DNA of 64,000 bases from positions 14,505 to 78,504 of the forward strand of contig CAJTXU010000011.1 of NCBI GenBank assembly GCA_910584125.1. The letters are read 5' to 3'. The notes under the pieces were generated by a model. That model did not search any database. It was not told the DNA's origin and was given only the letters and a program-made list of their open reading frames with translations. This DNA is from an uncultured Muribaculaceae bacterium. Its GTDB lineage: Bacteria; Bacteroidota; Bacteroidia; Bacteroidales; Muribaculaceae. The translations under genes and the position numbers were made by a program. Shown here one piece after another: positions 26,720 through 34,319 of this stretch (its first letter is position 1; the number at the start of each line of letters is the position of its first letter).

Positions 26720-28079
26720 GACATTTTTAATTGCAGCCGCGGCCCTGCTGACCGCGACATTTGCACCGGCCACGGCCGTTTCGGCCGAAACCGACACCCT
26801 GAGGCTTTCACGCGAGGAGTGCGTGGCCATCGGCCTTCAGGAGAGCCCGACCGTCAAGGTCGCCAACCTCGAAGTGAAGCGCATGGACTATTCTAAAAAG
26901 GAAGTCCTCGCCAATCTCTTCCCCACCATCGACTTCACAGGCGCCTACCAGCGCTCGATCGAGCTGCAGAGCATGCGCATGAGCATGGGCGGCCAGTCGC
27001 AGTCGATCAAGATGGGAACCGACAACAACTGGAACTTCGGCTTCTCGGCCGCCATGCCGCTCGTCAACGCATCGCTATGGAAGTCAATCAAACTGAGCGA
27101 CATCCAGATTCTGCAGGCTCTCGAGGACTCGCGCGCCTCGCGCCTCGACCTTGTCGACAACATCAACAAGGCCTATTACGCCCTGCTGCTCGCCATCGAT
27201 TCGCGCGAGGTCATCAGGCAGAACTATGACCTGGCTGTATTCAACGCCGGCATTTTCAAGAAGCAGTTCGAACAGGGAACGGCGTCGGAATACGACGTGC
27301 TGCGCAGCCAGGTGCAGGTGTCGAACGTCGAGCCCGAACTGCTGCAGGCCGACATATCGGTCAAGCAGTGCCAGCTCCAGCTCAAGGTGCTGATGGGAAT
27401 TGACAATGAGGTCACCGTAATGCCCAACATCACTCTGAGCGACATGAAGCGCGAGATGTATGGCTACGCCCTCGAGGGCGATCGCTCGCTGGCCCGCAAC
27501 ACGACTCTGCGCTCGCTCGACCTCTCCAAAGACCTCGCCCGCCAGAACGTCAACCTGCAGAAGTTGGCCTGGATTCCGACGCTCGGAGCGCAGTTCAACA
27601 TCAACTGGAACGCCATGAGCAACGGCAACGCCCTGAAACACCAGGAATTCAACCCTTACAGCAACGTGGCCCTGGCGCTCAACGTGCCCATATTCTCCGG
27701 CGGCAGCAAACTGCAGAAACTGCGCCAGGCACAGGTGCAGGTGGCCGAGATAGAGCTGCAGCGCGAGAACCTCGTCAACTCGCTCAACATGCAGGTGGAC
27801 CTCGCCATCGACAACATCAACCGCCAGGTGAAGCAGATAGCTTCGAGCGAGCAGGGCATGAAGCAGGCCTCGAAAGCGCTTGAGATCATGCAGAAGAGTT
27901 TCGAGATCGGCGCCGCCACCTATCTTGACCTGCGCGACAGCGAGCTGGCCAACACCTCGGCCCAGCTGGCATATCTACAGTCGATCTACAACTATCTCGT
28001 CTCCACCACCGAACTCGACACACTGCTCGGACGCGAGGAGGCCCTCGGCATAACCACGACAACCAACCAAGCAAAATAA
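26706..28079 (+). CDS. TolC family outer-membrane efflux protein
   Basis: The 457-residue protein has a signal peptide (about 1-26, VSAET) and two repeats of the outer-membrane efflux protein domain. These contain long amphipathic helices rich in Gln, Asn and Leu (for example QVQVAEIELQRENLVNSL and QAQ-type stretches). It forms the outer-membrane exit duct for the RND pump encoded downstream. Its start overlaps the tetR 3' end and the adaptor gene follows after 8 bp. Confidence 0.95.
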   Translation: MISAKTFLIAAAALLTATFAPATAVSAETDTLRLSREECVAIGLQESPTVKVANLEVKRMDYSKKEVLANLFPTIDFTGAYQRSIELQSMRMSMGGQSQSIKMGTDNNWNFGFSAAMPLVNASLWKSIKLSDIQILQALEDSRASRLDLVDNINKAYYALLLAIDSREVIRQNYDLAVFNAGIFKKQFEQGTASEYDVLRSQVQVSNVEPELLQADISVKQCQLQLKVLMGIDNEVTVMPNITLSDMKREMYGYALEGDRSLARNTTLRSLDLSKDLARQNVNLQKLAWIPTLGAQFNINWNAMSNGNALKHQEFNPYSNVALALNVPIFSGGSKLQKLRQAQVQVAEIELQRENLVNSLNMQVDLAIDNINRQVKQIASSEQGMKQASKALEIMQKSFEIGAATYLDLRDSELANTSAQLAYLQSIYNYLVSTTELDTLLGREEALGITTTTNQAK

Positions 28080-28087
28080 CGACAGTC

Positions 28088-29146
28088 ATGAATAAACCAA
28101 CCGCATTAGCATTCTGCGCAGGCCTGCTCGCGCTCACGGCCTGCTCGGGCAAAGAAGAAAAGAAAGACGCCGCCAAGGAAGACAACATCCCCGTGGTGAA
28201 GGTCGAGTCGGTCAGCGCGCGCTCGGTCGACCAGCTCGGCACATACACCGCCACCGTCGAGGCCCAGATCATCAACAACATATCGGCCAACACCCCCAAC
28301 CGCATCAAGCAGATACTCGTCGACGAGGGGCAGCGCGTCGGCGCCGGGCAGAGGGTTGCCGTGCTTGACGACGTCAACACGTTCAGCTACGAGACGCAGG
28401 TCAACAACGCCCGCGCAAACCTCAAGAACGTCGAGATCAATTACAACCGCGCCGTGGAGCTCTTCAAGATAGGCGGCGGCACGAAGCAGAACGTCGACGC
28501 CATGGAGATCCAGCTCATCAACGCGCGCAACGCACTCTCGCAGGCCGAGCGCGCCCTGCGCAACGCCCGCGAGAACACAGTGCTCACGTCGCCCATCTCA
28601 GGCGTCGTGACCGCACGCAACTATGACCCGGGAGACATGACGGGCAACCTTCCCATCGTCACCGTGGCCCGCGTCCAGCCCGTCAAGATCGTCATCAACG
28701 TCACCGAGAGCGAACTGCCCCGCGTGCGCAAAGGCATGCCGGCCGCCATCAAGTTCGACACTTACGGCGACGAGCAGTTCAACGGCACCGTGACCACCGT
28801 CATGCCCACCGTCGACCCGCAGAGCCGCACGTTCGGCGTCGAGATCACTCTGCCCAACGCCGACAGCCGCGTGCTGCCCGGCATGTTCGGCCGCGTGACG
28901 CTCAACCTCGGCACGGCCAACCGCGTCGTCGTGCCCGACAAGGCGGTCGTCAAGCAGCAGGGCTCAGGCAACCAGTATGTCTACGTGCTCCGTCCCGACG
29001 GAACGGTGTCGTACAACCAGGTGCAGCTCGGCCAGCGCCTCGGCGACGAATACGAACTCCTGTCGGGCGTCGAGTCCGGCTCGCAGGTGGTTATAAACGG
29101 TCAGTCCAAACTCGCCGACGGCGTTAAAGTCAAGGTTACGAAATGA
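28088..29146 (+). CDS. RND efflux periplasmic adaptor (membrane fusion lipoprotein)
   Basis: The 352-residue protein has a lipoprotein signal ending LTACS (Cys 19). The lipoyl half-motifs enclose a short coiled-coil hairpin (about 95-155), followed by a beta-barrel domain with GMPAAIKFDTY and a C-terminal membrane-proximal domain ending VKVKVTK. It joins the RND pump to the TolC duct. Its stop overlaps the pump start (ATGA). Confidence 0.95.
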   Translation: MNKPTALAFCAGLLALTACSGKEEKKDAAKEDNIPVVKVESVSARSVDQLGTYTATVEAQIINNISANTPNRIKQILVDEGQRVGAGQRVAVLDDVNTFSYETQVNNARANLKNVEINYNRAVELFKIGGGTKQNVDAMEIQLINARNALSQAERALRNARENTVLTSPISGVVTARNYDPGDMTGNLPIVTVARVQPVKIVINVTESELPRVRKGMPAAIKFDTYGDEQFNGTVTTVMPTVDPQSRTFGVEITLPNADSRVLPGMFGRVTLNLGTANRVVVPDKAVVKQQGSGNQYVYVLRPDGTVSYNQVQLGQRLGDEYELLSGVESGSQVVINGQSKLADGVKVKVTK

Positions 29147-32100
29147 GTCTATACGGATCAGCGGTAAAACGCCCCATCACCACGTTGCTATGCTTCGTGA
29201 CGGTGATAATACTTGGACTCTTCTCTCTGTCCAAGCTCCCGATCGACCTCTACCCCGACATCGACACCAACACCATCATGGTGATCACGATGTATCCTGG
29301 CGCGAGCGCCAAGGATATCGAGCAGAACGTGACCAAGCCGCTTGAGAACACGCTCAACTCTGTCGAGCACCTCAAGCACATCACGTCGACCTCGCGCGAG
29401 AACACGTCGGTCATCACCCTTGAGTTCGAATACGGATATGATATCAACGTGCTGACCAACGACGTCCGCGACAAACTCGACATGGTGGAGTCGATGCTCC
29501 CCGACGACGTCGAGAACCCCATCATCTTCAAGTTCTCGACCGACATGATCCCCATATGCCTCCTCTCTGTCGAGGCCAAGGAGAGTATGCCGGGTCTCTA
29601 CAAAATCCTCGACGAGAACGTCGCCAACCCTCTGGCCCGTGTCGACGGCGTGGGTTCGGTCTCCATCTCGGGCGCCCCGAAACGCGAGGTGCACGTCTAC
29701 ATCGACCCGAACCGTCTCGAGGCCTATAACCTCTCGGTCGAGCAGGTCTCGAACGTGATCAGCGCCGAGAACCGCAACGTGCCGGGAGGATCGTTCGACA
29801 TCGGCTCGAACACGTACGCGCTGCGCGTGCAGGGAGAGTTCGACTCGACGACTCAGCTCAAGGACATACCCGTGGGCAGCTTCGGCGGCAAGATAGTGTA
29901 TCTCAAGGATGTGGCCCGCATCGAGGACACTCTTGAGGAGCGCACCCAGCAGACCTACAACAACGGCGAGGAGGGCGCGATGATCGTCATCCAGAAACAG
30001 TCGGGCGCGAACTCGGTCGAGATTTCCGACAAGGTCATGTCGATGCTTCCGCAGCTGCAGAAGAACCTCCCCTCCGACGTCAAGATCGGCGTCATCGTCG
30101 ACACATCTGACAACATCCGCAACACGATCGCATCGCTGGTGGAGACTGTGCTCTACGCCCTGCTCTTCGTGATGATAGTGGTGTTCCTCTTCCTCGGACG
30201 CTGGCGCGCCACGATGATCATCGTCATCACGATCCCTGTGTCGCTCATCGCGTCGTTCATCTATCTATACGCCACAGGCAACACGCTCAACATCATCTCG
30301 CTCTCGGCCCTCTCGATCTCAATCGGTATGGTGGTCGACGACGCGATCGTGGTGCTCGAGAACGTCACGACCCATATCGAACGCGGCGCCGACCCGAAAC
30401 AGGCCGCCGTGCACGGCACGAACGAGGTGGCCATATCCGTTATCGCGTCCACGCTGACGCTTATCGCCGTGTTCTTCCCGCTCACTCTCGTCACGGGCAT
30501 GACGGGTGTCCTCTTCCGCCAGCTCGGCTGGATGGTGACCATCATGATGATCATCTCGACAACCTGCGCCCTCTCGCTCACCCCGATGCTCTGCAGCCAG
30601 TGGCTCCGCCTGCGCAAGCAGGACCAGGGCAAGGCGAAGAATAAGACATGGTTCACGCCGGTGGAGCGCGCGCTCGACCGCTTCGACAACGCCTACGCCG
30701 GACTCCTGCATAAGGTGGTCGGACACCGCACGGTGACAATCCTAATCTGTCTCGGCATCTTCGTCGGCTCCATCTTCCTGATGAAGGGCGTCGGCACGGA
30801 GTTCATCCCGACGCAGGACAACGCTCGTATCGGCGTGAAACTCGAGCTTCCCATAGGCTCGCGCGTGGAATACGCCGAAGAGGTGACGTCGCGTCTCGAC
30901 TCGCTGTGGCGTGCCAAATATCCCGAGATAATGATCTCCAACTACACCGTGGGCCCCGCCGGATCGGACAATACGTTCGCCTCGCTGAGCGACAACGGCG
31001 CACACATCATCTCGATGAACATACGCCTCAAGAGCTCGACCGAACGCGACAAGGGCATCGTGCAGATCGCCAACGAGATGCGCGCCGACATCGACCGTGA
31101 GTTCCCCGACTTCAAGAAGGCCCAGGTCATGGTGGGCGGCGGCATGAGCGGAGGTATGGGCGGACAGGCCACCGTCGACTTCGAGATCTACGGCTATGAC
31201 TTCGACGAGACCGACCGCGTGGCCCAGTCGCTCAAGCAGATTCTCGGCGGCATCAACGGCACGGCCGACATCACCATCTCACGTTCGGACTATCAGCCCG
31301 AATATCAGGTCGACTTCGACCGCGAGAAGCTCTCGATGTATGGCATCAGCCTGCAGACGGCGGCCTTCTACCTGCGCAACCGAATCAACGGCGCGACGGC
31401 TTCGCAGTTCCGCGAGGACGGCGAGGAATACGACATCAAGGTGATGTACGCTCCCGAGCACCGAACGCAGATATCCGATATCGAAAACATCATGATATAC
31501 ACATCGACAGGCCAGGGCGTGCGCCTCAAGGAACTCGGCACGGTGGTGGAGCGCTTCACGCCGCCCACCATCGAGCGAAAGGACCGCGAGCGCATCATCA
31601 CGGTGTCGGCAGTCGTCGACGGCGTCCCAATGAGCCAGGTGGTCGCTGACGCCGAGGCTCAGATTGAGAACATGGATCTCCCGGCGGGAATCACAATCAG
31701 CCTCGCAGGTACTTACGAGGACCAGCAGGATTCGTTCTCCGACCTACTGATGCTCGGTCTGCTCATCATCATTCTCGTATACATCGTGATGGCCGCGCAG
31801 TTCGAGTCGTTCACCTACCCTGGCATCATCATGACCTCGCTGCTGTTCGCCTTCTCGGGAGTCTTCCTGATACTCTGGCTGACAGGCCACACTCTCAACG
31901 TGATGTCGATGATCGGAGCGATCATGCTGATCGGTATCGTGGTGAAGAACGGTATCGTGCTTATCGACTACATCACGCTCAACCGCGAGAGAGGCATGTC
32001 GATACGCCGGGCGGTGATCGACGGCGGTCGCTCGCGTCTGCGTCCTGTGGTGATGACGACGCTCACCACTATCCTCGGCATGGTGCCTATGGCCGTAGGC

Positions 32101-32289
32101 TCGGGCGAAGGCGCCGAGATGTGGCGCCCGATGGGTGTGGCCGTGATCGGCGGTCTGACATTCTCGACGATTCTTACGCTGCTCTTCGTGCCTGTGCTCT
32201 ACTGCGTGTTCGCCGGCAACGGCATCAAGAACCAGCGCAAGAAAATCCACAAGCGACTCGACAATCTGAAAATGAAATCAAACGACTGA
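29143..32289 (+). CDS. RND family efflux permease (AcrB/MexB-like)
   Basis: The 1048-residue inner-membrane protein has the full RND layout of twelve membrane helices and two large periplasmic loops. Motifs include the N-terminal KRPITTLLCF and PIDLYPDID, and GMVVDDAIVVLENV in helix 4 with the two proton-relay aspartates. The C-terminal repeat has GIVVKNGIVLIDY. It exports hydrophobic compounds with proton influx. A heavy-metal (CusA) type is unlikely because the hydrophobe/amphiphile-type motifs predominate. Substrates are unknown. Confidence 0.96.
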   Translation: MSLYGSAVKRPITTLLCFVTVIILGLFSLSKLPIDLYPDIDTNTIMVITMYPGASAKDIEQNVTKPLENTLNSVEHLKHITSTSRENTSVITLEFEYGYDINVLTNDVRDKLDMVESMLPDDVENPIIFKFSTDMIPICLLSVEAKESMPGLYKILDENVANPLARVDGVGSVSISGAPKREVHVYIDPNRLEAYNLSVEQVSNVISAENRNVPGGSFDIGSNTYALRVQGEFDSTTQLKDIPVGSFGGKIVYLKDVARIEDTLEERTQQTYNNGEEGAMIVIQKQSGANSVEISDKVMSMLPQLQKNLPSDVKIGVIVDTSDNIRNTIASLVETVLYALLFVMIVVFLFLGRWRATMIIVITIPVSLIASFIYLYATGNTLNIISLSALSISIGMVVDDAIVVLENVTTHIERGADPKQAAVHGTNEVAISVIASTLTLIAVFFPLTLVTGMTGVLFRQLGWMVTIMMIISTTCALSLTPMLCSQWLRLRKQDQGKAKNKTWFTPVERALDRFDNAYAGLLHKVVGHRTVTILICLGIFVGSIFLMKGVGTEFIPTQDNARIGVKLELPIGSRVEYAEEVTSRLDSLWRAKYPEIMISNYTVGPAGSDNTFASLSDNGAHIISMNIRLKSSTERDKGIVQIANEMRADIDREFPDFKKAQVMVGGGMSGGMGGQATVDFEIYGYDFDETDRVAQSLKQILGGINGTADITISRSDYQPEYQVDFDREKLSMYGISLQTAAFYLRNRINGATASQFREDGEEYDIKVMYAPEHRTQISDIENIMIYTSTGQGVRLKELGTVVERFTPPTIERKDRERIITVSAVVDGVPMSQVVADAEAQIENMDLPAGITISLAGTYEDQQDSFSDLLMLGLLIIILVYIVMAAQFESFTYPGIIMTSLLFAFSGVFLILWLTGHTLNVMSMIGAIMLIGIVVKNGIVLIDYITLNRERGMSIRRAVIDGGRSRLRPVVMTTLTTILGMVPMAVGSGEGAEMWRPMGVAVIGGLTFSTILTLLFVPVLYCVFAGNGIKNQRKKIHKRLDNLKMKSND

Positions 32290-32293
32290 CAAT

Positions 32294-32587
32294 ATGCAGG
32301 CAATATTCATAGCATACGATCTCGCACACCATGAAGAGGTGGTGGAAGTCCTCAACGCCTGCTCGTGCCGGGGATACACATCCTTCGGCACGGTGCAGGG
32401 CCGGGGCTCGAAGACCGGCGAGCCGCATCTCGGCACACACGCATGGCCTTCGCTGGCCTCGGCGATGCTGACGATGGTCGAGGACGACCGCGTCGACAAA
32501 GTACTCGAACGGCTCAAGGCCATTGATGACAACAAGCCCAGACTCGGACTGCGGGCCTTTGTCTGGCCAGTGACACGCAGCATCTGA
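32294..32587 (+). CDS. PII-like small protein at the end of the RND operon
   Basis: The 97-residue protein begins 5 bp after the RND gene. The pattern of an initial strand (MQAIFIAYD), a helix (EEVVEVLNAC), a glycine-containing loop (GYTSFGTVQGRG), then LASAMLTMVEDDRVDKVLERL and a final strand (RAFVWPV) resembles the ferredoxin-like PII fold. The PII T-loop Tyr51 region is not conserved. PII-like proteins near Bacteroidales RND operons are familiar, but their role is not known. It may sense a ligand or regulate the pump. Confidence 0.65.
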   Translation: MQAIFIAYDLAHHEEVVEVLNACSCRGYTSFGTVQGRGSKTGEPHLGTHAWPSLASAMLTMVEDDRVDKVLERLKAIDDNKPRLGLRAFVWPVTRSI

Positions 32588-32648
32588 CCACACAGGCCCC
32601 ATAACGGGAAGTTGGAGTCAGCCCCCCGCAGAGACGGAGATAAATTCA

Positions 32649-32702
32649 ATCCCCGCCTTTCAAAATTTTAACTGATAAAATTTTGAAAGGCGGGGATTTT
32701 TT
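32649..32702 (+). terminator. terminator of the RND operon
   Basis: A 21-bp perfect stem (beginning ATCCCCGCC) with a loop of seven bases is followed by TTTTTT. It ends the efflux operon 60 bp after the PII-like gene. The right arm also carries the -33 box of the tRNA-Leu promoter. Confidence 0.92.
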
Positions 32703-32712
32703 GCTAACTTTG
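32682..32712 (+). promoter_or_regulatory. Bacteroidota promoter for tRNA-Leu
   Basis: TTTG (32682-32685) lies inside the terminator arm. After 19 bp comes TAACTTTG (32705-32712), 10 bp before the tRNA. Confidence 0.8.
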
Positions 32713-32722
32713 TGGTGTAAAA

Positions 32723-32804
32723 GCGCACGTGGCGTAATTGGTAGCCGCGCCAGACTTAGGATCTGGTGTCTTGCGACGTGAAGGTTCGAGTCCTTTCGTG
32801 CGCA
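32723..32804 (+). tRNA. tRNA-Leu (anticodon TAG)
   Basis: The acceptor stem GCGCACG/CGTGCGC, anticodon stem CCAGA/TCTGG with loop CTTAGGA (anticodon TAG), a long class II variable arm (TGTCTTGCGACGTG) and a T loop TTCGAGT identify tRNA-Leu. Only ACC follows; CCA is not encoded. Confidence 0.95.
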
Positions 32805-32807
32805 CCG

Positions 32808-32841
32808 ACGGGATGAAGAGAAAGTCTTCATCCCGTTTTTG
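32808..32841 (+). terminator. terminator after tRNA-Leu
   Basis: A 12-bp stem ACGGGATGAAGA/TCTTCATCCCGT with loop GAAAG is followed by a T run, three bases after the tRNA. Confidence 0.88.
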
Positions 32842-32844
32842 CTT

Positions 32845-33002
32845 GCCCCGAATCATCCCGATTGTCCCAATCAATGCCGATTGTCGCGATCAATCTCGAT
32901 TCGTCTTGATTAGTCCCGGTTCGTCCCGATTCGTCCCAATCAATCCCGATTCGCCCCCAATCAATCCCGATTCGCCCCCAATCAATCCCGATTCGCCCCC
33001 AA
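32845..33002. repeat. 21-bp minisatellite with degenerate upstream copies
   Basis: Three perfect 21-bp units beginning AATCAATCCCGATTCG occupy 32938-33000. They are preceded by about 90 bp of degenerate shorter copies built on ATCCCGATTCGTCCC-like cores. Both strands are open across the perfect units, but the plus frame runs through the tRNA-Leu gene, so no protein is claimed. Confidence 0.85.
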
Positions 33003-33036
33003 CAAAGAAAACAGCCGAAGAACATGTCTCCGGCTG
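33001..33036 (-). terminator. terminator of the rpmB-rpmG-DUF4295 operon
   Basis: On the minus strand CAGCCG pairs with CGGCTG around a partly paired loop and is followed by TTTTCTTTGTT. It lies 37 bp after the DUF4295 stop. Confidence 0.7.
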
Positions 33037-33072
33037 CTTCGCGATATGTGAAGTTTATGATAATTCGTCTGC

Positions 33073-33222
33073 TTACTTAAGAGCGTCCTTGACTGCATCG
33101 TTGGGCACCATCTCCTCGCGGAAGATATAAGCGCCTGTCTTGGGAGATTTCTCCATCACGATGATCTTGCTGTATGTACGGCCCTCACCCTTCTGGATAG
33201 AGGCCACGGTTTTCTTTGCCAT
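33073..33222 (-). CDS. DUF4295 small ribosome-associated protein
   Basis: This 49-residue basic protein starts MAKKTVASIQKGEGR and ends KDALK. It corresponds to the Bacteroidetes-specific DUF4295 family, always found next to rpmB and rpmG. The location and the MAKK start, shared with L33, suggest that it belongs to or acts with the ribosome; the exact role is inference. It begins 10 bp after the rpmG stop. Confidence 0.88.
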   Translation of the reverse strand: MAKKTVASIQKGEGRTYSKIIVMEKSPKTGAYIFREEMVPNDAVKDALK

Positions 33223-33232
33223 GGGTCAGTGC

Positions 33233-33421
33233 TTATTTGATTTCTTTGTGGATGGTCATTTTCTTCAGGATCGGATTGTACTTCTTGAGTTCAAGACGAC
33301 CTGTCGTGTTCTTGCGGTTCTTGGTGGTGATGTAACGCGACATACCGGGCATACCGCTTGCCTTATGTTCGGTGCACTCGAGGATAACCTGCACTCGATT
33401 GCCTTTAGCTTTCTTTGCCAT
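33233..33421 (-). CDS. rpmG: 50S ribosomal protein L33
   Basis: The 62-residue basic protein MAKKAKGNRVQVILEC... has the L33 core with YITTKNRKNT and LELKKYNP, ending in HKEIK. It lacks the CxxC pairs of zinc-binding L33 (only one Cys is present), so it is the zinc-independent (C-minus) type. It lies between rpmB and DUF4295 on the minus strand. Confidence 0.96.
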   Translation of the reverse strand: MAKKAKGNRVQVILECTEHKASGMPGMSRYITTKNRKNTTGRLELKKYNPILKKMTIHKEIK

Positions 33422-33436
33422 ATTTACCTGTGTTTT

Positions 33437-33700
33437 TTAGAGGGAAAGGACTCTGATATCTCTGATGTCGAGGTTACCGTCAGCCTCGGCTTTCTTGATG
33501 GCCGCGTTCAGACCGATCTTGTTGATCGTACGGAGCGCGCGGGCGGAAATGCGGAGCTCAATCCAGCAATCCTCCTCTACCCAATAAAACTTCTTTGTGT
33601 GCAAGTTTACCTCGAACTTGCGTTTGGTACGGCGCTTTGAGTGAGACACATTATTGCCCACGGCCGCTTTTTTGCCTGTGATCTGACAAACTTTAGACAT
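33437..33700 (-). CDS. rpmB: 50S ribosomal protein L28
   Basis: The 87-residue protein starts MSKVCQITGKKAAVGNNVSHS and has the basic KRRTKRKFEVNLH segment and ISARALRTINKIG helix of bacterial L28. It is the first gene of the operon with rpmG and DUF4295. A two-box promoter lies about 120 bp upstream, leaving a leader in which ribosomal-protein feedback control would be possible. Confidence 0.96.
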   Translation of the reverse strand: MSKVCQITGKKAAVGNNVSHSKRRTKRKFEVNLHTKKFYWVEEDCWIELRISARALRTINKIGLNAAIKKAEADGNLDIRDIRVLSL

Positions 33701-33821
33701 GGCTGTTGTTTGGTTTCTATTTTGTTTGACTTCAGTGAGTTCCTGACGCCATCACAGTTCTCATATCGTCACTAAACGCATCATTTTCAGCGACTTTTAA
33801 GGATGTGTCACAAACCGGATA

Positions 33822-33853
33822 CAAAATTACTGCTTTTTTCTCTAATTTCCAAA
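33822..33853 (-). promoter_or_regulatory. Bacteroidota promoter of the L28 operon
   Basis: On the minus strand TTTG (33853-33850), 20 bp, TAATTTTG (33829-33822). The 307-bp gap between rpmB and the cupin gene holds this promoter and the 5' leader; I see no gene in it. Confidence 0.8.
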
Positions 33854-34007
33854 TATTTCAACGATAAAATTCGATAGAGGCGCGTGCCGCTGCCTCTCAG
33901 CGCAGGCGACGGGGCCATACTGATCCTTCCGGCTTTGTGGGGGGCTCGGGGTTGAACAAAAGGATGCCGGTATCCGTTTATGATATATTACTTAAGTTTA
34001 AAATACT

Positions 34008-34304
34008 ATGAGAATTAAAGACGAACTTGAATATGTTCCCGGACAGATTGTCAACAAGGTAATCGCCGGAAATGCTTCCGGGATGGTCATTCTGATGGCA
34101 TTCGACAAGAATGCCGCTCTCGCGACCCATACGGCTCCGGCCGTAACCGTCGTACAGATTCTGGAGGGTGAATGTGCCTTTACAATTGATGGAGAGGAAC
34201 GCATGATTCAGGCCGGCGATTATCTTGTGATGCAGCCGGGCACCCCCCACTCACTGAGAGCGCCCGAACGCTTCAAGATGCTGCTTACCAAGTTGAACGC
34301 CTAA
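34008..34304 (+). CDS. small cupin-domain protein
   Basis: The 98-residue protein is a single cupin barrel. It has ILEGECAFTIDGEERMIQAGDY (read in two parts as cupin motif 1) and LVMQPGTPHSLRA as motif 2 with a metal-binding His; motif 1 lacks the usual His pair. It lies 15 bp before the hybrid cluster protein gene and is very likely co-transcribed. Small cupins next to hcp are recurrent in anaerobes and may take part in nitrosative stress protection, which is inference. Confidence 0.85.
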   Translation: MRIKDELEYVPGQIVNKVIAGNASGMVILMAFDKNAALATHTAPAVTVVQILEGECAFTIDGEERMIQAGDYLVMQPGTPHSLRAPERFKMLLTKLNA

Positions 34305-34319
34305 AACCGACACTGCTTT

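Noticed and set aside
32845..33002. Possible CRISPR array
   Set aside because: The units are directly adjacent 21-bp copies without unique spacers and there are no cas genes.
32738..33130. Open frame through tRNA-Leu and the minisatellite
   Set aside because: It starts inside the tRNA gene and reads through two terminator/repeat structures.
33701..34007. Regulator site (for example TTGAACAA near 33950) for cupin-hcp
   Set aside because: The candidate is not a true palindrome and matches no motif I can name with confidence.
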